NCBI GenBank assembly: GCA_023238725.1
Contig: CM041548.1
Coordinates: forward strand, 19,179,752 to 19,243,751
Length of the DNA stretch: 64,000 nucleotides
Source of the DNA: Scortum barcoo
Lineage: Eukaryota; Chordata; Actinopteri; Centrarchiformes; Terapontidae
Direction: 5' to 3'
Part shown: in pieces, positions 37,839-49,800 of the stretch
Numbering within the stretch: the first letter of the stretch is position 1
Layout of the letters: every line of letters begins with the position of its first letter
Notes under the pieces: model-generated
The model's input: the letters and a program-made list of their open reading frames with translations, nothing else
Told to the model about the DNA's origin: nothing
Database searches by the model: none
Translations under genes and position numbers: made by a program

Positions 37839-40800
37839 GGTTGTGTGGTTACTTACGTCTGTCTGTCCTGTCTGATCTCAGGCACTCAGTCGGAGGAGAG
37901 CTGCGTGGTTTCTGTCTTTAATCCGCTGGATGCCGTCAGCATATCAAATGGCTTCACTTACAAATCTCAGCTGACTCCAGTGATCATCGAGGTTTCTCCC
38001 CGCAGAGGAGGCACCGCTGGAGGCACTCGGCTCACAATCACCGGCTCCGGTTTCAGGTGCAGTAAGGGAAGAGATCTGCAGCGTGCACAAGACACAATGG
38101 AGAGCCGCGCCCAGATTACAGACCACTGACTGAGATTTAAGCGCTCAACTTACAAAACACAATCACTTTTGTTACATGAGCCATCTTTGCTTTCATTGGG
38201 CTTAACACGAAGGCATGTTCCTGAGGGAAGTGATTCTTTAACTTGAACAATATGAGTCTTTTTTTACATATAAATATATTCTCTTTGTTTATTTTATCCT
38301 TAAACATTATTAGTTTTTCCACATACAGTATATTCTTAATGATATATTAATAATAATTAATAGGTAGTGCCAAGAATAAAGCTTCAATGCACATTTTTTA
38401 CACACACACCCAAAATGACACAACTCATGCTGTCCATTAACAACACATTATAATGAACAGCAGACAGACAGTTACAGTACAATAACACAAACTTTAACAT
38501 AAAATACATAATGAACCATAACTCATATGTCATAATTTGATTTTATTTTTACAGTAAGATAGGATAATATATTAAATTGAATTGAATTATACATATATTT
38601 TGGTACTTTGTAGTATGATATGATATAGTTAAGGTATTATATTATATTATATTATATTATATTATATTATATTATATTATATTATATTATATACATTATG
38701 TGATAGAAAACATCTTACAACTTACATCTTACTAAAATCTTACAGCACAGACATGAATGAAGTCAACGTGACCATCGCAGACTCTGTGTGTGACGTTCAG
38801 TCCACCAACAACACACACATCATCTGTGTGACAAACGCTCAGCGACAGTCTCAGGAAACCAAAGTCAGAGTGAGCATCAGAGACCAAGGCATCGCCAAGA
38901 TGGTGAGAGAGGACACTCAGATCTCCTGACGCTGCATCAAGACTTCATATCTTTAGAGTACATGTTCGACCTTTTTATTTGTCTCTTTCTGTAGGACAAT
39001 GCAGATTTCTTCTACATTGACGTGTGGTCGTCCAGGTTCACGTGGGGCGGCCTGTCTCCACCAGAGAAGGGCTCGTTCGCCGTCGTCACCAAAGGCCAGA
39101 CCATCCTGCTGGACACCAACACACCTGTGCTGAAAATGCTCCTTATTCAAGGTAGAAAAACAAATCCATCATGGGTATTAATACAGAACATGTTTTTTTT
39201 TATTGATTGAGGTAATATTTTTCTCCTTTCCTTTCCTGTATTGATCTGTATTGTTTTTTTCCCCATCTGGTCACTCAAGACTTTCAAAAAGTGAAATATA
39301 TTTTATAGCCTTTTGTTAGGGGTGAAAAGAGAGGTTGTTGATCTTTTCTGAACTCTCTTAGTTTGTAACTCACTGTTTCTTTGTGCTCAGGAGGCACGTT
39401 GGTGTTTGATGAAGCGGACATCGAGCTGCAGGCCGAAAACATCCTGATCACGGACGGCGGGCGGCTCCAGATCGGCCAAGAGGGGGCGCCGTTCCAGCAC
39501 AAAGCCATCATCACCCTTCATGGAAACCTGCGCTCACCTGAACTTCCTGTTTATGGAACCAAGACGCTGGCTGTCAGAGAGGGAGTGCTGGACCTGCACG
39601 GTATGAAACCACAGAAACATGAGAATAGGGGGTAAAGAAGTTTTATCTCATCCAACTCTCGACAAGAAAGCTAATAAATATATTTTCTTACTTAGTTTTA
39701 TCATTATTATTTTATCTTTTCTTTAAAAATTGAACCACCTTGAAGGATATTAATGTGTTTTTAATGATCAGCCTCTGATAATCTACACTCAAATGTATTT
39801 TACATTTTTACTCCACTACATTTAAGAGACAATTCTACTTGGTGCTAACACTTCGTTATTTTACATTTTACAGATTTTTTTTTTTTTTAAAACACATGTT
39901 GACTAGCTTCTTTATAATTGTAATGCATCTTTATTTTTTCTTGTCAGATACAGATAATTATACTATTCAGTTTGAGTTAAAAACAGCATCTTACCTCACT
40001 GTAGATAAGGATTTTATGACTCATTTATAGAAATAAATATTTCAGAAAGCAGAAAACTGAAATAGTCTCGGCCCAAATATTCCAAAACCCCCTGTGATTA
40101 TGTCACTGTTAAACTGTCAATTCTGGATTGACGGGGTAATTTGGGTCACAAGTCCTGCAGGCATGAAGTTAATAGTGACACTTCACCTGCCCTCCTCAGG
40201 TGTAACTCATTACTGACAACCTGTTCCTCCAGGTATTCCTGTTCCGGTTCCCTGGACCCACCTCGCCCAGACAGCGACCAGTGGCTCCAACACGCTGACC
40301 CTGATGAAGGCGGTGACGTGGAAAGTTGGAGATGAAATTGTCATTGCATCCACCGGCCACAGGTACAGCGAGGTCTTTAATTCATGCATGTCTGAGAAAT
40401 ATTTAGAAAATATTTCAGTCAATGATCAATGAGGACTTCTGTTCAACATATTAAAAAGACTAACTAAACTATTTGATCAAAATTGAGTAGCTATTTCCAA
40501 TAGTGGATCAATTAATTGGAATTTCGCAATATGGACTAGCACAATATCCAAATAGAGGGAGGATTTGTTAAAGGCAAAATATGAGTCAAAATACCAAATA
40601 TTGTGGTGATGCAGAGAGAAAAAAATCACCCCATGATCATGATCTTAATCATAAATTGTATATACATTTTAATAGATATATTTGATTAATATCTAATTAA
40701 TTTAATTATATTTAATTAAAGATTCATTTAACCAGTTTGTTTGTTCAAATGGACACGAAAGCTGAAGAAGAAACAAGAACCCAGTTTGTTTGTAGACAGT

Positions 40801-43800
40801 GTTTTCCTGCTGTGCCATTCATATTGTACAAACATAGAGGGCAGTATTTTTTAGTTTTTATGTTAAGTTAGTGTCAATGTATAATAAAATTAAGGGTTTT
40901 TTTTAAATTAAAAACAAGTCCTCTTTGCTGCATATCATCCCCTCATCCCTCCTCCCTGCATTTGACTGGCAACCAAGGGGTGTGCCCCGCTTTTCGCCCA
41001 ATGACAGCTGGGATAGGCTCCAGCACCCTGCGACCCTGTGAGACAGGATAAGGCGGTACAGAAAATGGATGGATGGATGCTACAAGTCTTCAAACTCCAA
41101 ACCATTTTATGTAAACGTCACTGTTCCCGTAGTTACTATTTTCTGTTGTAGACACAGAAACCTCTCACACACACCTGCAGGCTGATGTGTGGCAGCTTGT
41201 TCCTTAACAATATTTGCAAAGTCAAAGACCTCCTGTTTATACCTGTTTTGTAAATTTAAAATAAATCTCAACAGTGCAGCACAAAAATTATCCCTGAAGG
41301 GAAATGTGGGAAGAAATCACTACCTTGCGCACACACGTTTACCTCCTTTAAGGTATAATTAAATCTAAATCTCACACCTGTAAAATATATAAGATCACGT
41401 GGCTTTACACAGTTAATGATTTTTTATGACATTTATTTTTTAAAGCTTTGAGCAGGACAATTGTATTGCTGTAAATTTTATAGATTGAAAATAATGAAGT
41501 AGCTTGAGCTGCAGTTTGAAAGTATTTATTTTTGTTTCCAGGCACAGTCAGGAAGAGAACGAGCTGAGGAAGATCGCCGCCGTGTCGGCCGATGGAAAGA
41601 CTTTAACCCTGACCGAACCGCTGAAGTACACTCATATCGGGGTGACCGTTACGCTGCCCGATGGTACGGTGTTTGAGGGCCGAGGTGAGGTGGGTCTGCT
41701 CACCAGGAACATCGTGGTGCGCGGCTCCCAAAACCAAGAATGGAACGATGACATTGAAGCCTGCCCCGACGGCTTTAACACAGGTGATGTGTTCTAAAGG
41801 ATGATGTTTTCTTAACATTACTGATTTAATTTTGCACAAAAAATCATTGTAAATTAGAAGTGATCCCAACTTCACATTCACTAGATATTTTCCAGTTGAT
41901 TTAGAACGCATTTACTGGGTTATTTTTTCTTGCTTTAGATTGATCTGTAAATTGACCTAAAAATACAAACTTAGTAAACTTAAAAAAAAGTTAAATAAAT
42001 TAAGGCTACAAGTACACAGTATTATCGTTCAGATTTTATCTACTAATCCCAGAGCCTGAAATGACTTAAACCACAAAACCCAGCAAAAAAAACATTTTAA
42101 CAGCTGGAATTACAGAAGATCTGGCATTTTTTTCTTTAAAAAAGGGGTATGTAGTAGTAACATCTTTTTGTCTCTGTGCTGTAGGTGAATTCGCCACTCA
42201 AACCTGTTTCCAAGGAAGGTTCGGGGAGGAGGTCGGCAGCGATCAGTTTGGAGGGTGCATCATGTTCCACGCACCCAGACCGAATGAGAATCTGGCAATC
42301 GGCAGACTGGAATATGTCGAGGTGAAATGCGCAAATCCTTCCCTGCTGAATATCATCTCTTCCACATAATCTGTTAATCCCATTTTATTTAGTTTTTAGC
42401 TTTTAAACTAAAAGTCTTTTACATCACAGGTCTTCCATGCAGGACAGGCCTTTAGGCTGGGACGTTACCCCATCCACTGGCATCTGATGGGAGACATCAA
42501 CTACAAGTCCTACGTGAGGGGTTGTGCCATCCATCAGACCTTTAACAGGGCCGTGACCATCCACAACACCCACCGGCTGCTGGTGGAGCACAACGTCATC
42601 TACAACATCATGGGCGGGGCCTTCTTCATCGAGGACGGCATTGAGACGCGGAACATCCTCCAGTACAACCTGGCTGTGTTTGTCAAGCAAAGCACCAGCC
42701 TGCTGAATGATGACGTCACCCCCGCCGCCTACTGGGTCACCAATCCCAACAACATCATCCGTCACAACGCTGCTGCGGGAGGAACCCACTTTGGCTTCTG
42801 GTACCGCATGCACGACAACCCCGATGGCCCGTCCTTCGACCAAAACATCTGCCAGAAGAGGGTTCCCCTGGGTGAGTTCTACAACAACACCGTGCACTCT
42901 CAGGGCTGGTTCGGCCTCTGGATCTTCGCAGAATTTTTCCCCATGAAGAACGGAGGCTGCAGCTCATTGACCCCCGAGCCTGCCGTCTTCCGCTCCCTCA
43001 TCACCTGGAACTGTGAGAAAGGTGCCGAGTGGGTCAACGTGGGCGCTGTGCAGTTCAACGGCTTTGTTATGGTCAACAACGAGAAGGCCGGCATTGAAGC
43101 AAAGCGCATCTTCCAGTGGGCCGTGAGCGGCTTCGGAGAGGACGGAGGGGCGACGATGTCAAACAGCACCATCGTGGGCCACGTGGACGAGCTCGGACTG
43201 GGAGAGAACTACTGCACGCTTCGAGGTATCATCGCCCCTCTGGATGATGGCCTGAGTGTCCTCAACACCAAGTTCATCAATTTCGACCGCGGCTCTTGTA
43301 CAGCCATCGGGGTAACCTCAATTGATGGGACATGCGTGGATCGGTGCGGCGGCTGGGCTGTCAGGTTCAGCGGCATCCGGTACTTCAACTCTCCCAACAA
43401 GGCCGGCTTCAGGTGGGAGCACGAGGTGCAGCTGGTGGACACTGATGGCTCCCTCACAGGTATGTGGTCTTTGACTGTTTATTATAAGTATTGCACATAT
43501 TTTGCACTTAGCAATTGATTCTATTAATTGAAATCCAGTCTGTCATTAAACAATTGTCTAAGCTTTCCAAACCGCATCTTTAATCAGTCCCTTAATCCAA
43601 TTTTTCTGCAAGCAGAACAGTGTACATGAGATTGTGTCAAAATAAACTACAGTTCCCATTTTTATGTAATGAAGGAACACGTCATACAGCACACACTAGT
43701 TTTTGAAGAACAACTGACTTATAACTTAAAATAACCGGCTTATAGTTGGAAAGTATCAGACATTGGGTACACATTGAATAGTTGTTAGTAGGATCAATTA

Positions 43801-46800
43801 TTTGTTGTCTTTGGTCTTTGCGTGAGATTTTTTAAATATAGCCAGACTTCAAATATTTACAGGGGTGTTTTTTGGTGACAAGACTCAAAAAAATAAAACA
43901 TAATATCAAAAGGACTCTTCCTTTATTCTAGTGAGCTGAATGAGGCTTCACCATTAAACAGCATGTCTCGGTTTTAAAAGTTACTGCTGTTCAGGTGGGC
44001 CTATCATCCATCTCTGCGTACGACTAAACTCTGTGTCACCCACGTTCGCTTGTTTTCAGGAAACATCAACTACAAAGTCGTGCCTGTGAGCCCCTTGCTG
44101 GACCCTGCTCACTGCTCCCAGAGTGCCGAGTGGAGCGTGGGTTTCCCCGGCGCTGTGTGCGACCACACGGTCAACTTCCATCGTCTGGCGTTCAACAATC
44201 CAACGCCAACCTCTCTGAAGGGCAAGGACGCCATCTTCACCAACACACATGGTATTAAAACACACAGACCTGCTACTTTTAAACCCCAGTGTGCTGTCAG
44301 ATAGCATTATATCTGTGACCTTCACTGACCTCTGCTGGTGAAATGTGGGAAGTGCAGCAGATATCTGTCATGAAACGTCAGTGGGAGTGTGGTTTGAGAT
44401 TGCGGGTTGGAAAGTGTGGTGAAAGTGTCATTTTTAAACTCTCACAGGAAGCAGTGTGGTTCCCTTTCTGAAGAAGAGAATGACTCATAATATGGGCTGG
44501 ATGGCCATGCTGCCCTCCAGACAAACGTACAACTGGTACTTTAAAGATGAGGATCATATCACCAACATCTCTTATACTTCTAAATTCTACGGCTTCAAGG
44601 TACATAAGATAAGCAAATGATGGGATAATAATATAAACCTCAGACTTTTTGTTTACTTACATTTTTTTTTTGTTTTTTTACAGCTGGATCAATATTTGAT
44701 CATCAGACACAACTTCACCCAGAGTCCAGACAGCTTCCAGATCACCGACAGGAGGAACAGCTCGTCAACGCCACTGAGCTTCAGCAATAACAAGAATGGA
44801 GACTGGTACTTCAACAACAGCTCCAACGACCTCTATTACATCGGTTAGACACACTTTCATATAGATCAATGTACTGCAATGCTAATTTTAATGATGAGTT
44901 AATCATTGAAGTTGTTTATTGGTAGCAAAAATGCCAAATGTTGAATGAATTTAATTTATATCACTGTAAATTTAGTACCTTTGGGTTTGGGTCAAAACAA
45001 GATGTTACTGTGGGGTGCCTGCGATGGGCATTTTTCACTGTTTTTTTACAAAAAAATCAACGGATCAAAAACAAACAATGACTTTTGTTGTAGTATCTAA
45101 TAGATTAGTCAGCTTGATTATTAGCTGCTTCAACATAATCAGGTAGACGGTCTGTAAGAAGCGGAAATATGTAGTATTTTTACTCTGTTGTGCTTGACAA
45201 AAAATAACAAGCTTACACACAGTTTGATGCTTTATATGCTGCAATGAAAAATGTGCACAAACACTAGTTTTATTAGCGACTGGTTTTATTAGTAATGAAA
45301 CTGGATTCAATCCACGTCTCAAATCACAGTAAGCCACCAGATTTTTTGGAGTTACAACAGTTTTTCTGCTCTTTGGTGATTGTTTTCCTCATGATGACCT
45401 CCTAGTTTATTTACCGCTAAATCGCACAAGAGTATTCAGCAAAACGTTGAGCGATTGAGTAACCTGTGTGTCCTCATTCATTTGTCATCATTCTGTGTCT
45501 GCAGTGTTGGGCAAGAGGGGCCAGCGTCGGCGTCGTGACAGCGTTGACCGCTCCATGAGCGACACCAACGTAAACCTGAGGGTGTACCGCTGCTTCTACC
45601 TTAACTGCATCCCACCAACACCACCACCTCCAGCCACACTCGCCCCCTTACCCTCCAAACGACCTGCCGACTTCATGTACGTTTAAGTGTTAAAAGTCAA
45701 AGGGCTCATTATGCCCGAAAAGCCTGTTTTAAGTGTTCTGTATATTTTAAGGTTATTGTCACTGATGCATTGACATATGAGCAGCATTTCTGTTGTAGTG
45801 GGTTGACCTGAATTGAAGTACTTTATGCTTTGTTAAGCAGTTTAAGTGAATCTTTAAAACCGTACGTACCAGTGTAGTCTGAATCAACCTGTTCTTAAAT
45901 GTCCATACTTGAAACAAGACAGATTATGGCAGACTGGGACAAGAACTGTCAAAATGTGATACTAGAACATTTTGAAATTAGTTAAAATTTACTGACCAGA
46001 TCTTTTTCACTTTTTATAAGAAAATAAAACTTTTGTTGTAGGATATGAATAAAAACAAAGAGATCAGTCCTCCTCAGGACCAGGCAGAAGTGGATTTTAT
46101 ATGTAATTCAGAGGGATTTTAGTGGATTAGGATTTTATGTCCAGTTACATACCTCAGAGTTCAGTACTTTCTTGAGCCAGCCTTCAAATTAAGAGTGTTA
46201 AACATGTTTGTCAGCATGTACTGTTGATTTGAAGTGGGTCACTGTTACACAAAAAAGGAGTCACAAGATATTTGGTTTCCGAACCTGAAAATAATTATGC
46301 TGACTGTAGTTTGGTCTGCCAAACTTCTGAAGTGTGCTTCGTTTGTGTGTTTCTCTCCAGCCGATGGTCGAATGCCTCTTTCTGGAAAAGTTCAGCTGAA
46401 AATAACTTCACTGTACCTACAGAGGGCGCTGATGTGGTCATCCCATCAGGTATGTCTTAGAAAACTAAAATATTTGAAGAATAAACCAAAGGAAGGACCA
46501 ACTGCCACATTATGTTGACAGGGTTGTTTTTTTCATGCACATCAGAAACATGATTTTGTCACTTTATGTACAATATAATGATTTATTTCACTGTAAGAGG
46601 AAGGAGGATAGGGTAACTAACTTTAAGATAATCTGTCTGGTGATACAATTCAATTATAAAAAAGACCAACGCTTCAGTTTGAACTGGATCTTATGGTAGT
46701 ACTCTATTATTATGATACACTTTTTCCCACCGCAGGGAAGTGGGTTGTTTTGGACAGCGACACTCCTCCCCTCAACAAGCTGACGGTCATCGGTGTTCTT

Positions 46801-49800
46801 GAGATCCCCGACACCACGAACAGCTCGTCCAGCAACACTCTGGTGATAGACGCTGTTTACATCTCCATCCAGGTCAGTGTGATCAGTAATCTTTCTGAGT
46901 CCTGATTATTACTACAAAGTAAGGTGGTATTAGGTGTTAACCATATATTTATCTTTAAATATCAAGAGGATGTGGGGATTTTTAGTGATACAAACAGCTT
47001 TATCAGTAGTATCAGCAGTAACAGTGACTGAGTGTCACAGCTGATGCCTGGTGCTGTATGTTGAGGTGATGTTTGTGTCTGCTGCTGTTTCAGGGCGGCA
47101 GGATGATCGCAGGATGGGATGACGAGCCGTTCAGAGGTCGGCTGCACATCAAACTGAGAGGGAACCACATGACGCCCGAATGGCCTCTGCCTAACGGACC
47201 CAACCAGGGATCCAAAGTCCTGGGTGAGAAAACAGTTCTTCATGTGTTCATATGAACTTAAAAATACAAGATATTTGCTACTGTAACAGAAATGTTCATG
47301 CAACTTTGTAGTGTGTGCGCACTGCAACCATACTTTATATTTGAAAATCAAGAACACTAGATAACTAACTATATTTGTGATAAATTGTGTGATAATTTAA
47401 TAAAATGTTTAAACTGTCTGCATGCAAAATATGATTGATTTTGACTTGAAAATGTACCATTTGTCACTAACAAAGAAGTGATGCTAAAAATGATGCCATA
47501 AAATAAATATTGGCAGCCCAGAGGGACATGCTGTGTGGTTCAGATGTTTCAGGACTGACTCAGTGTGTGTTTTGTTGTATCACAGGTGTGTTTGGTACAC
47601 TGCAGCTCTATGGACAACCTCCCAACGTTTATCACACCAAACTCGCTGCCATTGCTGACGCTGGATCCAACACTCTGACCCTCGTGCAGTCTGTCGACTG
47701 GCAGGTCAGTGTTTTACTTTTAACTTGCATCATGCGACGTTACTGCCAAAGTGAGTGTTGAGTTATTTGTTTACATGTCTGCTTGTGTGTTTGTTGTGTG
47801 TGCAGGTTGGAGACGAGGTCGCCATCTCCACCACCAGCTACAACACGTGGGAGACCGAAAAACGTCAGATCACCGCCGTGTCAGCAGACGGCCTCACACT
47901 GACCCTGAACCAGCCTTTGACCTACACTCACATTGGTCAGTTCAGCATCTGTTTCTGTTAAACATACTGCCATTATTATATTTTATATATACTATATTAT
48001 AAATACAAAAAAATGTCAAAGTGCCTCATACTGACCTCTTCTTCTCTCTGTCCTTCTTCAGCTGGGACTCATTCTGTCTCAGGTACGTCGATGTCGTACA
48101 CTCTGGCGGCTGATGTCGGCCTCCTGACCAGAAACATTAAGATCATCGGTCAGGAGTATCCAGAGATGATGAAGGAGTCATTCGGAGCCAGACTTTTGGT
48201 GGGCTCCTACTCCTGGGCTGGAATCGACTACAAAGGTAAAAAGAGTTTGAAGGTCTTGAAGGAACAATAATGATACAGTTTGCTGAATGTGTTTAACTAT
48301 TTTCCTTTTTAAAGACCTTGTGATGCCTTTACATCAGTAACTCAGAAAAGTTTAATTAAATCCATAAATCCTAAAATCATATTCTTTATCTATTCTATAA
48401 AAATCTATAAGAATCATCAGCCATGTTCTTACTGATTATATTTTCCCCATTTTCCTCCAACGATTAATCAACTTGTTTATTATTTTCACATTTACTTATA
48501 TTTAAACACATCATTGTTTTATATTTTATTCCCAAAGGCAACGCTCAGATCAGGAACGTGGAGTTCTTCCGCTCTGGTCAGGAAGGCTGGACCGACTACG
48601 ACGACCCTCGTTACTCTGTGGCCTTCCTCGACCTGGGAATGGTACAGCAACACACACACACACACAATATACCTACTACAGCACCAATCAAAATTTAATG
48701 TGGACATACACACTCAAATTCACTCTGCAGGCCACCTGAAAATGAATGAATAAATAAATCTAGAAGTGCGATTGTCCATCTCACCTGTGTTTTTTTTATT
48801 GTTTTAATGCAGTTCAAATACTGCTAATATAATTTAATTTAAAAGGAATACAAATCTGTTGAATGAATTTTTTTGTTTTTCATTGTTGAAAGGTGTCAGA
48901 AAAAGATTCGTACATTCAGGGTTGCGCTTTCCACGACGGCTTCTCTCCGGCCATCGGAGTCTTTGGGACGGTGGGCCTGAAGGTTGATGATAACATCGTC
49001 CACCACACGGTGGGAGAAGGTAAACACTGCACTGTTACACATGAGCAACATGACTTAGAAGTGCTGCACAGTTTAAACACGGGCAGAATATCGTGATGTT
49101 CTCCAGCACTGAACAGGAAGTCTTAATTAAGTATTAAAATGTGCTTTGTGTTTGCAGGTATCAGAATTTGGGGCGATAAGATAACATTGAGGAGGAACCT
49201 GGTGATGATGACGCTGTGGCCCGGATCATATCAGGATCGAGAGGAGCCCTTCAACTACGCCTGGAACGCTGCCATTGAAGTTCGTCATCTCAAAACACAA
49301 GATCAACTTTTTATCCTCTAAATATCGACTGCTGCATTTCTGATCAGTGCTGGTTTTTTTTATTCAGGTCAACGAGGGGACAAATGTTGTGCTGCAGCAT
49401 AACATCGTGGCAGGTTACGAGAGAGTCGCTTATCGCATTGATGGTGAACCATGTCCAGGTAACAGAAATGACCTAACCAAAGTGATCATTTCCATTCTGG
49501 CCTGAGCAGTAAAACTAATCAGGTTATATTTCACCAGTTTGCACACTGAATACTCAAACTGAGGAAGAAAGATGCAGAAGGGCTCTTTTTTTTCCTCCCT
49601 GACTTCTGTCTTTTTAGGTTATTTGAATGAGAATGAGAACTGGATTCACAATGAGGCTCACGGCGGTCTGTTCGGAGTCTATCTGAACAAAGACAATTTG
49701 CCCGGCTGCACCTTCATCCGGGACTTCTTCATCTGGAGGAGCTTTGACCATGGCATCTACTTCCAGGTTTCTACACTCGACTTCTTCCATTTCTGACACT

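Larger units (their letters stand above)
33921..38902 (+). other. pkhd1l1: pkhd1l1 exons 37-42: IPT 8-14
   Basis: Exons: 33921-34126, 34913-35885 (973 bp), 36315-36563, 36976-37125, 37882-38056 and 38746-38902, encoding about residues 1496-2131. Seven IPT repeats follow one another, with opening landmarks SISPNQGS, SVSPPVGSPTGH, SISPGSISDL, LSPEEGSLAGGTSLVFNGNG, SISPTTGPSGT, SVQPNEGSFGGGALLSVQG and EVSPRRGGTAGGTRLTITG. Most carry the paired cysteines of the fold (for example GEPCTV..YITCDT). Exon 38 alone encodes nearly five repeats without an intron. Confidence 0.93.
38995..41783 (+). other. pkhd1l1: pkhd1l1 exons 43-46: first G8 domain
   Basis: Exons: 38995-39151, 39391-39600, 40233-40362 and 41542-41783, encoding about residues 2132-2378. 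Landmarks are TWGGLSPPEKGSFAVVTKGQ, LLIQGGTLVFDEADIELQA, GGRLQIGQEGAPFQHKA, ELPVYGTKTLAVREGVLDLHG and VTWKVGDEIVIASTGH. G8 (eight conserved glycines) is shared by fibrocystins, CEMIP and TMEM2/CEMIP2. It is followed by RGEVGLLTRNIVVRGSQNQE, the entry into the beta-helix. Confidence 0.93.

Noticed and set aside
42424..42897. A 157-codon minus-strand open frame
   Set aside because: Antisense shadow of the large pkhd1l1 exon 48, which is strongly supported on the plus strand.
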